DNA of 44,061 bases, taken from Chloroflexota bacterium. GTDB taxonomy: Bacteria > Chloroflexota > Dehalococcoidia > JABGRK01. The stretch is taken from positions 1-44,061 of the forward strand of contig JABGRK010000019.1 of NCBI GenBank assembly GCA_018648325.1, written 5' to 3'. The notes beneath the pieces are model-generated. The model was not told where the DNA came from. It was given only the letters and a program-made list of their open reading frames with translations, and ran no database searches. The position numbers were made by a program, and so were the translations under genes. This document shows, one piece after another, positions 7,866-15,759 of this stretch (the first letter of the stretch is position 1; the number at the start of each line of letters is the position of its first letter).

Positions 7866-8123
7866 TTTATCACCTCCTCATTATTAATATTATACTAGAA
7901 CGGATAACATAATGTATATACATACTAGTACCCCAATACTACCAATATCGTGTATCGGTTGTACAGGCGTGCGAGTACATGTTTGGGTTAAGCTAAAAAT
8001 TGGCCTGTGGGAGTATAATGTTGGCAAGATTTTGCTGTTTTTGAGGATAATGTTAACTGAATGCCAAAGTTATTCGAATTAAATTGAGGACTTTAGAATT
8101 GAGATAAATCGAGGATTTAAATA
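7866..8123. other. Non-coding stretch
   Basis: Apart from the ribosome binding site of the small membrane protein at its left end (about 7870-7880 on the minus strand), I see no gene, RNA or clear repeat here. It is A/T-rich and ends at the stop codon of the frame described for 8124-8252. Confidence 0.5.
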
Positions 8124-8252
8124 TCAAACGTAAGCGTAATCACAAAGGTTGAAATTCACAGGCATCAGCATATCTACCGGTGCAATACCAAGCAGTTGTA
8201 CGATAAAGGTAGTTTCGTCTCCATTTGTGCTCGGCTTATATGCCACTGTTAG
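8124..8252 (-). pseudogene. In-frame continuation after amber stop of the 8253-8831 gene
   Basis: Immediately after the TAG at 8253-8255 the same minus-strand frame continues for 42 sense codons to a TGA at 8124-8126. It encodes VAYKPSTNGDETTFIVQLL and then GIAPVDMLMPVNFNLCDYAY. The composition is that of a real protein end, so the amber codon is probably a nonsense mutation in a formerly longer gene. Confidence 0.4.
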
Positions 8253-8831
8253 CTAAAAACCTACCTTGTCCATAGGCAGTATTCTGCCATAGAATCTGAG
8301 GATGGGTCGAAATGAGGGCTCACTCTGATTTTCCATCTGTATCCATTTACCATCGGGTTGTTCCACCATAACCGGTATGTTTTGCCCGTCTTTAGCTTCT
8401 TTTATAATATTTAGACTTATTGCTCGGGCCACCAACCAATATTTTTGGCGAGCGACTAAAACGATAGGACCTACATCAACCCGATGCCAATCAATTACTC
8501 TTGGATGTCGAGCGATCTTCCCTTGTTTCAGCGCTATTCTACTTGGAGCGCTGTCGTAATCCGTTCTGATGCAAAGCTGCGGCATTGCCACATAGTCGCC
8601 GAGCCTCCACCCGCATATTTCCATTTTGCTGAGAACATATGTCAGGGGAGGCTCATATAGCAGGCCAACTCTGGCATCCGTATCAACTGCGCTAAATGCA
8701 TCCGTATTCCTACTCATTGGTATAGAGCATTCATTGACTCCGTGGATGAATTGCTCAGGAGCAATTTTATCAAGACTTTTCATTGTTTTCTCCCAATAAG
8801 ATTGGAACTGCCCGTACTGTTCAATACTCAC
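8253..8831 (-). CDS. Hypothetical protein, possibly truncated by an amber codon
   Basis: A 192-residue soluble protein from a GTG start, with AGGAAG about eight bases upstream. No known domain is recognised. Features include an N-terminal amphipathic stretch (YGQFQSYWEKTMKSLDKI), a middle with ICGWRLGDYVAMPQLCIRTDY, and a C-terminal part IVLVARQKYWLVARAISLNI and FRPILRFYGRILPMDKVGF. The frame stops at a TAG (8253-8255), but the same frame then stays open for 42 more codons (8124-8252) with protein-like composition. The natural protein may therefore have been about 235 residues. It sits alone in the island. Confidence 0.55.
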   Translation of the reverse strand: MSIEQYGQFQSYWEKTMKSLDKIAPEQFIHGVNECSIPMSRNTDAFSAVDTDARVGLLYEPPLTYVLSKMEICGWRLGDYVAMPQLCIRTDYDSAPSRIALKQGKIARHPRVIDWHRVDVGPIVLVARQKYWLVARAISLNIIKEAKDGQNIPVMVEQPDGKWIQMENQSEPSFRPILRFYGRILPMDKVGF

Positions 8832-8903
8832 CTAGGTCTTCCTATCATTACAAATACTCTAGCAAAATCTTTAGCAAACATCTAAAACTATTTAATCCGC
8901 CTT

Positions 8904-9776
8904 CTACTTGCGCTGCTTTATAAGCAATAGGTTTGTATTTGCTTTACGCATAACCTTGGACGTGGTGCTGCCAAAAAACCACTTGCCGATTTTCGAATAT
9001 CCCTGAGTAGATATAGCAATCAGATCGGCTTTCATTTGATCGGCATAGGCCAATATTTCTTCATCTATCGATCCTGACTGGACATCACATCGTACCGCTA
9101 TATTCTTTTCGCAGAGGTTATCTGCAACCTCTTCCAAGTAGTGCAATGAAATAGCTGTTGTATTTTTAGTCTCTTTTTCCCTATAACTAAGATGAGAGGT
9201 AATCGCAATGGCCATGGAATCAAGCTCTACCGGGATGACGTTAAACAGCGTTACTTCCGAATTCATATTGTATGCCAGTCGTTCTACATCAGGTAATATA
9301 GTCTCACCTTCAATACTCTGATCCAGTGGCACCAGTATCCTGCCTAACATATCGTTATCCTGTATCATCTTGCCAGGGTTAACTATCAGGATGGGTTGCT
9401 CTATCAGATTCAGAAGTGTTTCCACCAGCTTTGTCATGCCACATCGTTTGGCACCTAGCTCGTTTTGCTCTGTTACTATCAGGTCGATCTTTTCGCTATT
9501 GGCATACGCCGCAATATTTTTTGCTGTGTAACCCGCAAGTTCAACCGCCTTGACATTGGTTTCCCTCTCCTTGACGATGGTCGTTGATCTCCTGCCCGCA
9601 CTGGCTATGCCCGTGGCTATTTTTGCACGAGTAATCTCACCGGCATTGCCTCCTTCATCTCGCAGGTACAGCAAATGCAGATCAGCCTGGAACCTGGTCG
9701 ATAGTCGTTCAGCATACGACAGTGCATATTCAGTTGACTTGGAACTTTTTAGTAAAACCATTATCCTTTTATACAT
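8904..9776 (-). CDS. Tandem universal stress protein (UspA-type)
   Basis: A 290-residue protein of two Usp domains, about residues 1-140 and 147-290. The first begins YKRIMVLLKSSKSTEYALSY and the second LGRILVPLDQSIEGETILPD. The second domain ends ISTQGYSKIGKWFFGSTTSKV, close to the ATP-binding signature G-2x-G-9x-G-S/T but with Lys in place of the second Gly, so nucleotide binding is uncertain. AGGAGG precedes the ATG. It is the first of two minus-strand genes with the antiporter upstream (57-base gap), and Usp domains often act as soluble partners of cation/proton antiporters. Confidence 0.9.
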   Translation of the reverse strand: MYKRIMVLLKSSKSTEYALSYAERLSTRFQADLHLLYLRDEGGNAGEITRAKIATGIASAGRRSTTIVKERETNVKAVELAGYTAKNIAAYANSEKIDLIVTEQNELGAKRCGMTKLVETLLNLIEQPILIVNPGKMIQDNDMLGRILVPLDQSIEGETILPDVERLAYNMNSEVTLFNVIPVELDSMAIAITSHLSYREKETKNTTAISLHYLEEVADNLCEKNIAVRCDVQSGSIDEEILAYADQMKADLIAISTQGYSKIGKWFFGSTTSKVMRKANTNLLLIKQRK

Positions 9777-9833
9777 CGTATCATCCTCCTAGTTTTATTT
9801 TTCACATATCAACAAATGGATTGGATTGCAATG

Positions 9834-11093
9834 TTACGGCAATTTCTTATGATGTCCTTCTCCCGCCTTAAGGATGCCAAGCTTCATTAGCGGAGGTGCA
9901 ATGAGCTCATTGATTATTACCGAGGCAAGCATTCCACTCATCAGCACACTGCTTATGGAATCAAAGGCAGGATTATCCAGAACCAGCATCATCAGGCCAA
10001 GAGTAACCCCTGCCATGGGGAAAAGCCCAAGACCCATATACTTCTTAACTTCTTTCGGAGATTTGGATAAGCTGGCACCCAACCATGTGCCACCATACTT
10101 GCCTGCACTTCTGGCCAGAAGCAATGCAATTCCCAGAGAACCGGCCAGCAATATATTACTGAAATCAAAATGTGTACCTGCAATGGTAAAGAACATCACA
10201 AAGATAATGTCTTCAATGTTTTCTATAGGCTCAATGAGGCGTGTTTGCTTGGTCTTGTTGAGAACCACAAACCCAAAGGCCATGTTTGCAATGATCAGCG
10301 ACAAGTGCAGCATTTCAGCCACTCCGCCACAGAGTATTACCGCAGCAACAATCATTATGGTGAGCTGCTTGTGCTGACCACGAATATAGCGGGAAATGTA
10401 GATCGTGAGGAAGGCAAAAGCAGCCCCCAGTACGATTGATAATCCGATATGAGCAAATGGCACTACCAGCATCTCTTTCAGCGAAAAATTACTTGTGCCG
10501 TTGATGAGTCCTGCGGCAGGCCCTGCGACCACCGCGAATATTATCACGGCTAAGGCATCATCCAGCGCCACAACGCTCAATAGTGTTGTGGTCATAACAC
10601 CCTTGGCCCCGGTCTCGTGTATTATGGCAACCGTAGCCGCGGGGGCGGATGGCAAGGCGGCTGCAGCCACAACCAGCCCGAGACCAATGTATGGTGTTAA
10701 ACCCACTAAACCGGTATCACCCAAAAGCCATGAACCGGCAAAGGCGATGAGCAGGAACACCACAACAAATGCCCCTGTACTCTCAAGAAGTGTGATATAT
10801 GTAACGCTTCCCTTTAATTTTTTAAGCTCGCTTATGCGCAGGCTGCCACCTATAATGTAAGCGATAACGCTTAAGGCGATCGGCGTTATAACATCAGAGA
10901 CGTCCACCAGAAGGTCCTCTGGTATAATGTGAAATAGTTTGGGGCAAAGTAGAATGCCGAACAACAGGTAGCCGGTAATGGATGGCAGCTTGACCATGGC
11001 GGCCAAGCGTCCTCCAATCAGCCCGACCATAATTATCAAGCCAAGTACAACTGCAATCGTAATATCATGTAATTCAATACCAAGATAATCCAT
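9834..11093 (-). CDS. Na+/H+-type cation:proton antiporter (CPA2 family)
   Basis: A 419-residue polytopic membrane protein with about 12 helices. It has the hallmark paired acidic residues of proton antiporters in TTLLSVVALDDALAVIIFA, and a preceding helix LPSAPAATVAIIHETGAKG that matches the conserved unwound helix region. Length fits a transport core without a C-terminal RCK/TrkA-N domain. The start is an ATG with AAGGA upstream. It probably forms an operon with the universal stress protein gene 57 bases downstream. Ion specificity (Na+ or K+) cannot be told. Confidence 0.88.
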   Translation of the reverse strand: MDYLGIELHDITIAVVLGLIIMVGLIGGRLAAMVKLPSITGYLLFGILLCPKLFHIIPEDLLVDVSDVITPIALSVIAYIIGGSLRISELKKLKGSVTYITLLESTGAFVVVFLLIAFAGSWLLGDTGLVGLTPYIGLGLVVAAAALPSAPAATVAIIHETGAKGVMTTTLLSVVALDDALAVIIFAVVAGPAAGLINGTSNFSLKEMLVVPFAHIGLSIVLGAAFAFLTIYISRYIRGQHKQLTIMIVAAVILCGGVAEMLHLSLIIANMAFGFVVLNKTKQTRLIEPIENIEDIIFVMFFTIAGTHFDFSNILLAGSLGIALLLARSAGKYGGTWLGASLSKSPKEVKKYMGLGLFPMAGVTLGLMMLVLDNPAFDSISSVLMSGMLASVIINELIAPPLMKLGILKAGEGHHKKLP

Positions 11094-11152
11094 ATCTATC
11101 CTTCAACGCGATGCTTTGAATCAAACGATTCAAGCAAAATCCTTCTCGTCCC

Positions 11153-11815
11153 TCATCTCGAGTTAATATCTGCAACACTATGGTTAATTGCGTATTTAAC
11201 AAGTTCACTACGATCATTTATAGCTAACTTCTTCATGATATTTATTCTGTATTCTCTAACCTTTTGAACATCAAAAAATGTAAGGTCTGCGATTTCTCTG
11301 GTATTAAATCCCTCAGCCATCAGCTTCAATACATGTTTTTCCTGTTCAGTGAGCCTGTCATAATAATCAACACGTTTAATTCGATTTACATACCGCATGT
11401 AATCATTAACCACAGTTCTTGCTATAGATGGATAAAGAACATAACCACCTTCATATACAGTTAAAATGGCCGAAATTAAATCCGTGGACATTGCTTTTTT
11501 CAAAATAATACTGTTGGCACCAGCCTTAAGGTTATGCAAAATACGAGTCTTATAATTTTGATCGGCCAGGATCACCACTTTTATATCAATATTGTTCTTA
11601 CGAATCATGCGAACTATCTCGGTTTCATCCATACCCGGCCAATCCATGTCCATAACAACTACGTCTGCTTTATTCCCACTGACATGATTTTCTATAGTTC
11701 CTGCATCCGATATTTCACCAACTACCTTAATTTGGTTGCTAACTTCAAGCAGGGTGCAAATATCCTTGCGAACCAGACTATTTTTAGCAGCTATTAGCAC
11801 TTTTACTTTATTCAT
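11153..11815 (-). CDS. LuxR/NarL-type response regulator with degenerate receiver
   Basis: A 220-residue protein with a receiver domain (about 1-125) and a C-terminal LuxR helix-turn-helix (YDRLTEQEKHVLKLMAEGFNTREIADL). The predicted phosphoacceptor Asp56 is kept (VVVMDMDWPG), but the usual acidic pair near the N-terminus is replaced: the paralogue has LADDH, this one has IAAKN. The conserved Thr/Ser of the switch is Ala (VILAD). Phosphorylation-dependent switching is therefore doubtful. It shares overall sequence pattern with the neighbouring regulator at 12038-12697, including the LYPSIAR segment, and looks like a diverged duplicate. Confidence 0.88.
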   Translation of the reverse strand: MNKVKVLIAAKNSLVRKDICTLLEVSNQIKVVGEISDAGTIENHVSGNKADVVVMDMDWPGMDETEIVRMIRKNNIDIKVVILADQNYKTRILHNLKAGANSIILKKAMSTDLISAILTVYEGGYVLYPSIARTVVNDYMRYVNRIKRVDYYDRLTEQEKHVLKLMAEGFNTREIADLTFFDVQKVREYRINIMKKLAINDRSELVKYAINHSVADINSR

Positions 11816-11977
11816 TTGTATCTCCGTACAAGATATAATCTTATTTTTTGTTTATTCGATATTCTTGCATCCAATTAAACTATAGGCTTCTATAGTTAGT
11901 TTTAACATTCGATGCTGATTGTAAATCTGTATTCAATATTGATAGTAAATTGAGCATAGCCTTTAGATACGATGGGC

Positions 11978-12008
11978 AAAAAAAAAGACACTATTTAAAA
12001 TAGTGTCT
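11978..12008 (-). terminator. Rho-independent terminator of the response regulator/kinase operon
   Basis: On the minus strand a perfect 11-bp stem (AGACACTATTT / AAATAGTGTCT, 11986-11996 and 11998-12008) is followed by a run of nine T residues (11986-11978). It lies about 30 bases beyond the stop of the regulator at 12038-12697 and separates this operon from the degenerate-receiver gene. Confidence 0.9.
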
Positions 12009-12037
12009 AGATGCTAGTAAAATAATCTTATTAGGTG

Positions 12038-12697
12038 TTAATGCTCAAGTTTTGTCAGTCCTTTGCGAATAGCATATTTCACGACTTCAGTTCGATCGTG
12101 TGCCCCGATTTTTGCCATCAGATTTGTTCGGTGCGCCTGTACGGTTCTAGCGCTGATAAATAATAATTCAGCAATATCTTTGTTCTGCTTTCCCTCCGCG
12201 ATATACTTTAGTATTTCATGCTCGCGCGGAGTAAGCCCGTCAGTGCTTTCTTTCTCTCCACCTTCCTTAGCTTTTTCCAAATAATCCTCCACCAGCATAC
12301 GGGCGATAGACGGATACAAATGTACATCCCCTTCATTTACTTCCCTTATGGCTGTGATTAATTCATCACTTGCGGCTGTTTTAACAACATAACCTGATGC
12401 TCCTGCTTCCAGCATTCCAGCCAGGTATTGATCAGTGTCATGCATTGTTAGAATCAGGATTTTAACCGATGGGAGTTTTTCTTTTATCAGTTTGGTTGCT
12501 TCAAGCCCATTTATTTTGGGCATTGTTATATCCATTAGAACTACATCTGGCTTCAACTTGTGGACTTTTGCAATTGTTTCTTCTCCATCACTAGCTTCAC
12601 CCAAAATCTCAATATCAGTTACTTTGCTTAAGAGTGATTTGATGCCTTGCCTAAACAAAAGATGGTCATCAGCCAGAAATACTTTAATATTTTTCAC
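12038..12697 (-). CDS. LuxR/NarL-type response regulator
   Basis: A 219-residue two-domain regulator. The receiver has the acidic pair D10-D11 (FLADDHLLF), phosphoacceptor Asp56 (VVLMDITMPKING), a Thr in LILTMHD and the conserved Lys (YVVKTAAS). The LuxR helix-turn-helix is TDGLTPREHEILKYIAEGKQ followed by NKDIAELLFISARTVQAHRT. It starts at a GTG that lies inside the end of the upstream kinase gene (14-base overlap), so the pair is translationally coupled and this should be the kinase's cognate regulator. A strong terminator follows it. Confidence 0.95.
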   Translation of the reverse strand: MKNIKVFLADDHLLFRQGIKSLLSKVTDIEILGEASDGEETIAKVHKLKPDVVLMDITMPKINGLEATKLIKEKLPSVKILILTMHDTDQYLAGMLEAGASGYVVKTAASDELITAIREVNEGDVHLYPSIARMLVEDYLEKAKEGGEKESTDGLTPREHEILKYIAEGKQNKDIAELLFISARTVQAHRTNLMAKIGAHDRTEVVKYAIRKGLTKLEH

Positions 12698-14741
12698 CTT
12701 GAATCTCTCCCTCTAACGGAACTTCTACTTGTATCGTTGTCCCTTGTCCTAAAGTTGAATTAATGGTGAGCTTTCCTTTAAGCAGAGTTGCTCGCTCACT
12801 CATTCCATGCAAGCCCAAATTCTGTCTACTTTCTTCCGCGGACAAAGTATTTTGAACATCAAAGCCTTCGCCATTGTCTTCTATACTCATAATAATGACA
12901 GAACTAACAAAATGCAATCTTAATACAACATAGCTTGCTTTGGCATGTTTAATAATATTCGTTAGTGCTTCTTGTAGTATTCGAAATAACATAGTCTCAA
13001 TATCAGTTGGGATTTTTGATTTTGACTCTGCAATATCAATATCTACATTAAGGCCACGTCTTGTTAAATAATCCTTTGCGTACCATTTTATGGCCATGGA
13101 AAGCCCTAAATCATCTAATATAGATGGTCGCAGCTCCAATGCTAAAGTTCGAATAACATTGATTGTTTCTATTACCCTGTTATTAAAAGCATCTATCTGC
13201 TGCTTGATATCTTTATATTTCGAAGGCAGTATATTAGTGATCAATTGAAGATTCAGTATTAATGCTGCAAGGGACTGGTTGGCCTCATCATGCAACTCCC
13301 GGGCGATTCTTTTACGTTCATCTTCCTGGGCTGATATGAGTTTTTCCAGAAGATTATCACGAATTACTTTGGCTTCTCTTAGACTACGTGCCGTTCTGGC
13401 ATTATTAATAGCTACTCCTATTGCATCTCCCATAGCCAATATTAAAGGCACTATATCGTTATCAAATCGATTAGGTGTATAGCTGAAAAGAAACAGAACT
13501 CCTAATATTTCATTTTGCCATTTTATTGGCACACCGACGCTTGATCGAACTCTTTCCTTTTCTCCAATTACGGTTTCAAATTCACTGTTTTCTGCAATAT
13601 TACCAATAACAATGGGTTCTTTTGATTGAATCACTTTTTTGAAAAGACTTTTGTTTGGTTCAACTCTTTTGGTTTCCGCAAATACTATGGCTTCTTTAAC
13701 ATCTTCATTTGATAGGTCCTTTGGGGTTTTGGTAAACAATCGTCCGGTTTTTTCATCAAGTAGATATACAAAACCGGCTTCTATTTCCATAACTGCCATA
13801 ATTTTCTTCATAGCACTATTAAGTATTCGTTCTCTATTGAGAGACTTGCTTACAGTGGTAATAACTTTGTTTAAGGCAGATAGTTCGTTGGTTCGCTGCT
13901 GTACTTTATCCTCAAGGTCTATAGCATGAAGTTGAGCACTGTCAAGCACATCGTTGAATGCATCGGCCAGTTGTTTACGTGAAGATTCAAGTTCTGATGT
14001 ACGGAGCTCAACACTATCAGCCATTGAATTAAATGCATTAGCAAGCATTCCGATCTCATCTTTTTTAGTGACATCGACTCTTGCCTTATAATTGCCATTT
14101 GTGAAACTAAGCGCTGATTCGGCCAATTTGGATAGGGGGTTGATCATTGTTCTTTTCAATGCAAATGCAAGCAAAATGCCAAGGACAAGAAACGTACATC
14201 CACCAAGGATACCTATATATATAGTCAGACGTTCAGTTTGACTGTACAGTGACGTACTGTCAATTCCGACCTCGATCGCACCAAGAATGCTGTTATCAGC
14301 GCTGTGGCATCCCTGGCATTCTGTTGTATTCAAGATCGGAGTAACGACTATGAATTCATTTTCCCCATCGTGCCTTATGGCCTTTTTTGAAATCTCTCCT
14401 GACTGCAAAGTGAAAAGTACTTCATTGTAGTCCAATGTTAGCCCAATATCTGACGGGTTGCTTGATGCTGCGATTGTTCCATCCAAGTACAGTAGATGAA
14501 CACTTGTAACCACATCTTCTCTTCCGATACGGATCATAGCATCTTGCGTAACCTGGCGTTCGCCGGTAAGCATGCCCTGTTCAAGAGAGCTTTGTAATAC
14601 ATCGGTTAAGGCGATTCCCATATCCTCAAATTGATTTGTCATTGCGCTTCGTTGAAAATAAAGCACAATTCCACCAGAGACAATGCCCATTATAGCCATG
14701 ATCGCTATTACTATAAGAATTACTCTGACTTGGAGTTTCAC
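12684..14741 (-). CDS. NarX-like membrane sensor kinase with a heme-c motif in its sensor domain
   Basis: A 685-residue kinase from a GTG start with GAGGGG upstream. Helix 1 is at about residues 7-29. An extracytoplasmic sensor domain (about 30-170) contains CQGCH at 142-146, the covalent heme-c attachment motif. Helix 2 is near 172-195, followed by HAMP (about 195-245), a coiled coil, a GAF domain (about 300-450), then a HisKA_3 region with the phosphoacceptor His in ERKRIARELHDEANQSL, and an HATPase_c domain (DNGEGFDV, GLHGMSERA). The layout resembles redox or gas sensors that carry heme c outside the membrane. It overlaps and is coupled to the response regulator downstream. Confidence 0.92.
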   Translation of the reverse strand: MKLQVRVILIVIAIMAIMGIVSGGIVLYFQRSAMTNQFEDMGIALTDVLQSSLEQGMLTGERQVTQDAMIRIGREDVVTSVHLLYLDGTIAASSNPSDIGLTLDYNEVLFTLQSGEISKKAIRHDGENEFIVVTPILNTTECQGCHSADNSILGAIEVGIDSTSLYSQTERLTIYIGILGGCTFLVLGILLAFALKRTMINPLSKLAESALSFTNGNYKARVDVTKKDEIGMLANAFNSMADSVELRTSELESSRKQLADAFNDVLDSAQLHAIDLEDKVQQRTNELSALNKVITTVSKSLNRERILNSAMKKIMAVMEIEAGFVYLLDEKTGRLFTKTPKDLSNEDVKEAIVFAETKRVEPNKSLFKKVIQSKEPIVIGNIAENSEFETVIGEKERVRSSVGVPIKWQNEILGVLFLFSYTPNRFDNDIVPLILAMGDAIGVAINNARTARSLREAKVIRDNLLEKLISAQEDERKRIARELHDEANQSLAALILNLQLITNILPSKYKDIKQQIDAFNNRVIETINVIRTLALELRPSILDDLGLSMAIKWYAKDYLTRRGLNVDIDIAESKSKIPTDIETMLFRILQEALTNIIKHAKASYVVLRLHFVSSVIIMSIEDNGEGFDVQNTLSAEESRQNLGLHGMSERATLLKGKLTINSTLGQGTTIQVEVPLEGEIQGEKY

Positions 14742-15147
14742 TTTGTCCCCTCAAGTTTTACTCGATAAAGCACCAAATCCAAAACAAAATTATTTAAGAA
14801 AAGAGATGCTCTTTTCGTTACTCCCAATATTATGCGGGCTAAGGATATATTATCTTACGATATAAATCACCATATATTGCTACTATTTGATAAGGATGAT
14901 TCTTTACATGTAAGAACATGTAGCCCTCTGAAACCTAAGATAACCATAATACTTTATTACCACAACCATGTTTACACTTGTTTCTAGTTAGAAAGATTTC
15001 TGCTATCAATCTATTCAGCGGCGAGAACCTATGATGCTGTGCTCTGATATGATTGGAATAGATAATAAGAAAACATCTATTTGTGCTATTCTTTTGTTGT
15101 TCCCGTAAAAACTCGGTATTGATTGAAAACGGTTGCATATAGTTATG
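14742..15147. other. Promoter region of the sensor kinase operon; otherwise non-coding
   Basis: This 406-base gap separates the kinase gene from the decayed tRNA copy. An ORF of 73 codons on the minus strand (14935-15156) has no family resemblance and overlaps the repeat. The only distinct element seen is the 21-base arm of an inverted repeat at 14963-14983, described separately. Confidence 0.5.
14963..14983 (-). promoter_or_regulatory. Left arm of 21-bp inverted repeat; reverse copy of the AAAACAAGTRTAAAC-like motif
   Basis: Positions 14963-14983 match the reverse complement of 15345-15365 at 20 of 21 positions. Read on the minus strand, bases 14983-14970 give AAACAAGTGTAAAC, 229 bases before the start of the sensor kinase gene. 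The same motif is found upstream of hypA and twice upstream of the hydrogenase genes. It could be a regulator site or an element end. Confidence 0.45.
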
Positions 15148-15254
15148 ACTTTTCATCAGGGTGTCCCTGATTCGATACCCGGGCGGCTCACCATCGTAAT
15201 AAATTTACGATCAAAATTAGCCTTTTCAGGGCCGTTTTTTTATTTGCCCCCAAA
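15148..15254 (+). repeat. Decayed duplicate of tRNA-Lys 3' end and terminator (putative att site)
   Basis: This segment repeats 1-105 in the same orientation. Its first 46 bases match the tRNA 3' half, from the anticodon loop through CCA, at 41 of 46 positions. The similarity continues through the terminator to the shared ATTTGCCCC. Homology starts just inside the anticodon arm, and no tRNA 5' half precedes it. The T-arm stem is broken (CCCTG against CCCGG) and the terminator stem is lost. This is the expected footprint of a tRNA-targeted integration event that has since drifted. Confidence 0.75.
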
Positions 15255-15332
15255 ACCATTTAGTGGTATTCCAGTTTTTTAAACAAGTTCCAGCAGTTCC
15301 TGATGATTCATATATGCCATTTGGTTAGGCAT

Positions 15333-15365
15333 AAACTTGTGACAAAACAAGTGTAAACAAGGTTG
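15333..15365. promoter_or_regulatory. Palindromic candidate operator upstream of hypA
   Basis: AAACTTGT (15333-15340) and ACAAGTGT (15347-15354) form an inverted pair (ACTTGT/ACAAGT) with a 6-base spacer. The right half is part of AAAACAAGTGTAAAC (15344-15358), which recurs at 20766-20780 and 20845-20859 with one or two changes. Bases 15345-15365 are the right arm of the 21-bp inverted repeat with 14963-14983. It lies about 140 bases before hypA. Confidence 0.45.
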
Positions 15366-15495
15366 CACCATCTCTAGTAAATTGGTTATGTTGAGTGAGC
15401 AAGACTGGCCTATTTATTACAAAAGATGATACAGTAACTCAGAAAGCTGTTCCCGAAGTTTTGCCAACACATTACCGGGAGGTCTATTAGTAATT

Positions 15496-15738
15496 ATGCA
15501 TGGTATGAGTATGGCCCAAGGGCTGGTAGATTCGGTTTGCGCGCGTGCCAAAGAAAATCATATTAATGCAGTGACAGAAATTAGTGTAGATATGGGCAGT
15601 GACAGTCATATCAGCAATGAAGAGCTGCAATTTTGTTTTCGAGTGGCAGGTGAGGGTACAATTGTCAGCAATGCAGAACTCAAAATAGGTACTGCCTCTG
15701 GAGAAGCACTGACATTGAAGTCTTTTATCGGAGAATAG
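15496..15738 (+). CDS. hypA: Shortened HypA-like hydrogenase maturation protein, zinc domain deleted
   Basis: An 80-residue protein against a usual length near 115. It begins MHGMSMAQGLVDSV, so the nickel-ligand His2 is kept but the normally invariant Glu3 is Gly. The body EISVDMGSDSHISNEELQFCF and EGTIVSNAELKI matches HypA/HybF. The segment that should carry the two CxxC zinc pairs is absent: after ELKIGTA the sequence goes straight to SGEALTLKSFIGE, which aligns with the normal C-terminal strand. The gene has GGGAGG upstream and heads the hyp operon. Nickel delivery by this form is uncertain. It could be an altered HypA or a degrading one. Confidence 0.75.
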   Translation: MHGMSMAQGLVDSVCARAKENHINAVTEISVDMGSDSHISNEELQFCFRVAGEGTIVSNAELKIGTASGEALTLKSFIGE

Positions 15739-15759
15739 GAAGAACCACGGATACAAGCG

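Noticed and set aside
14935-15156. 73-codon ORF on the minus strand over the decayed tRNA copy
   Set aside because: It has no family resemblance and no start signal, and it overlaps the repeat and the inverted-repeat arm. Probably chance.
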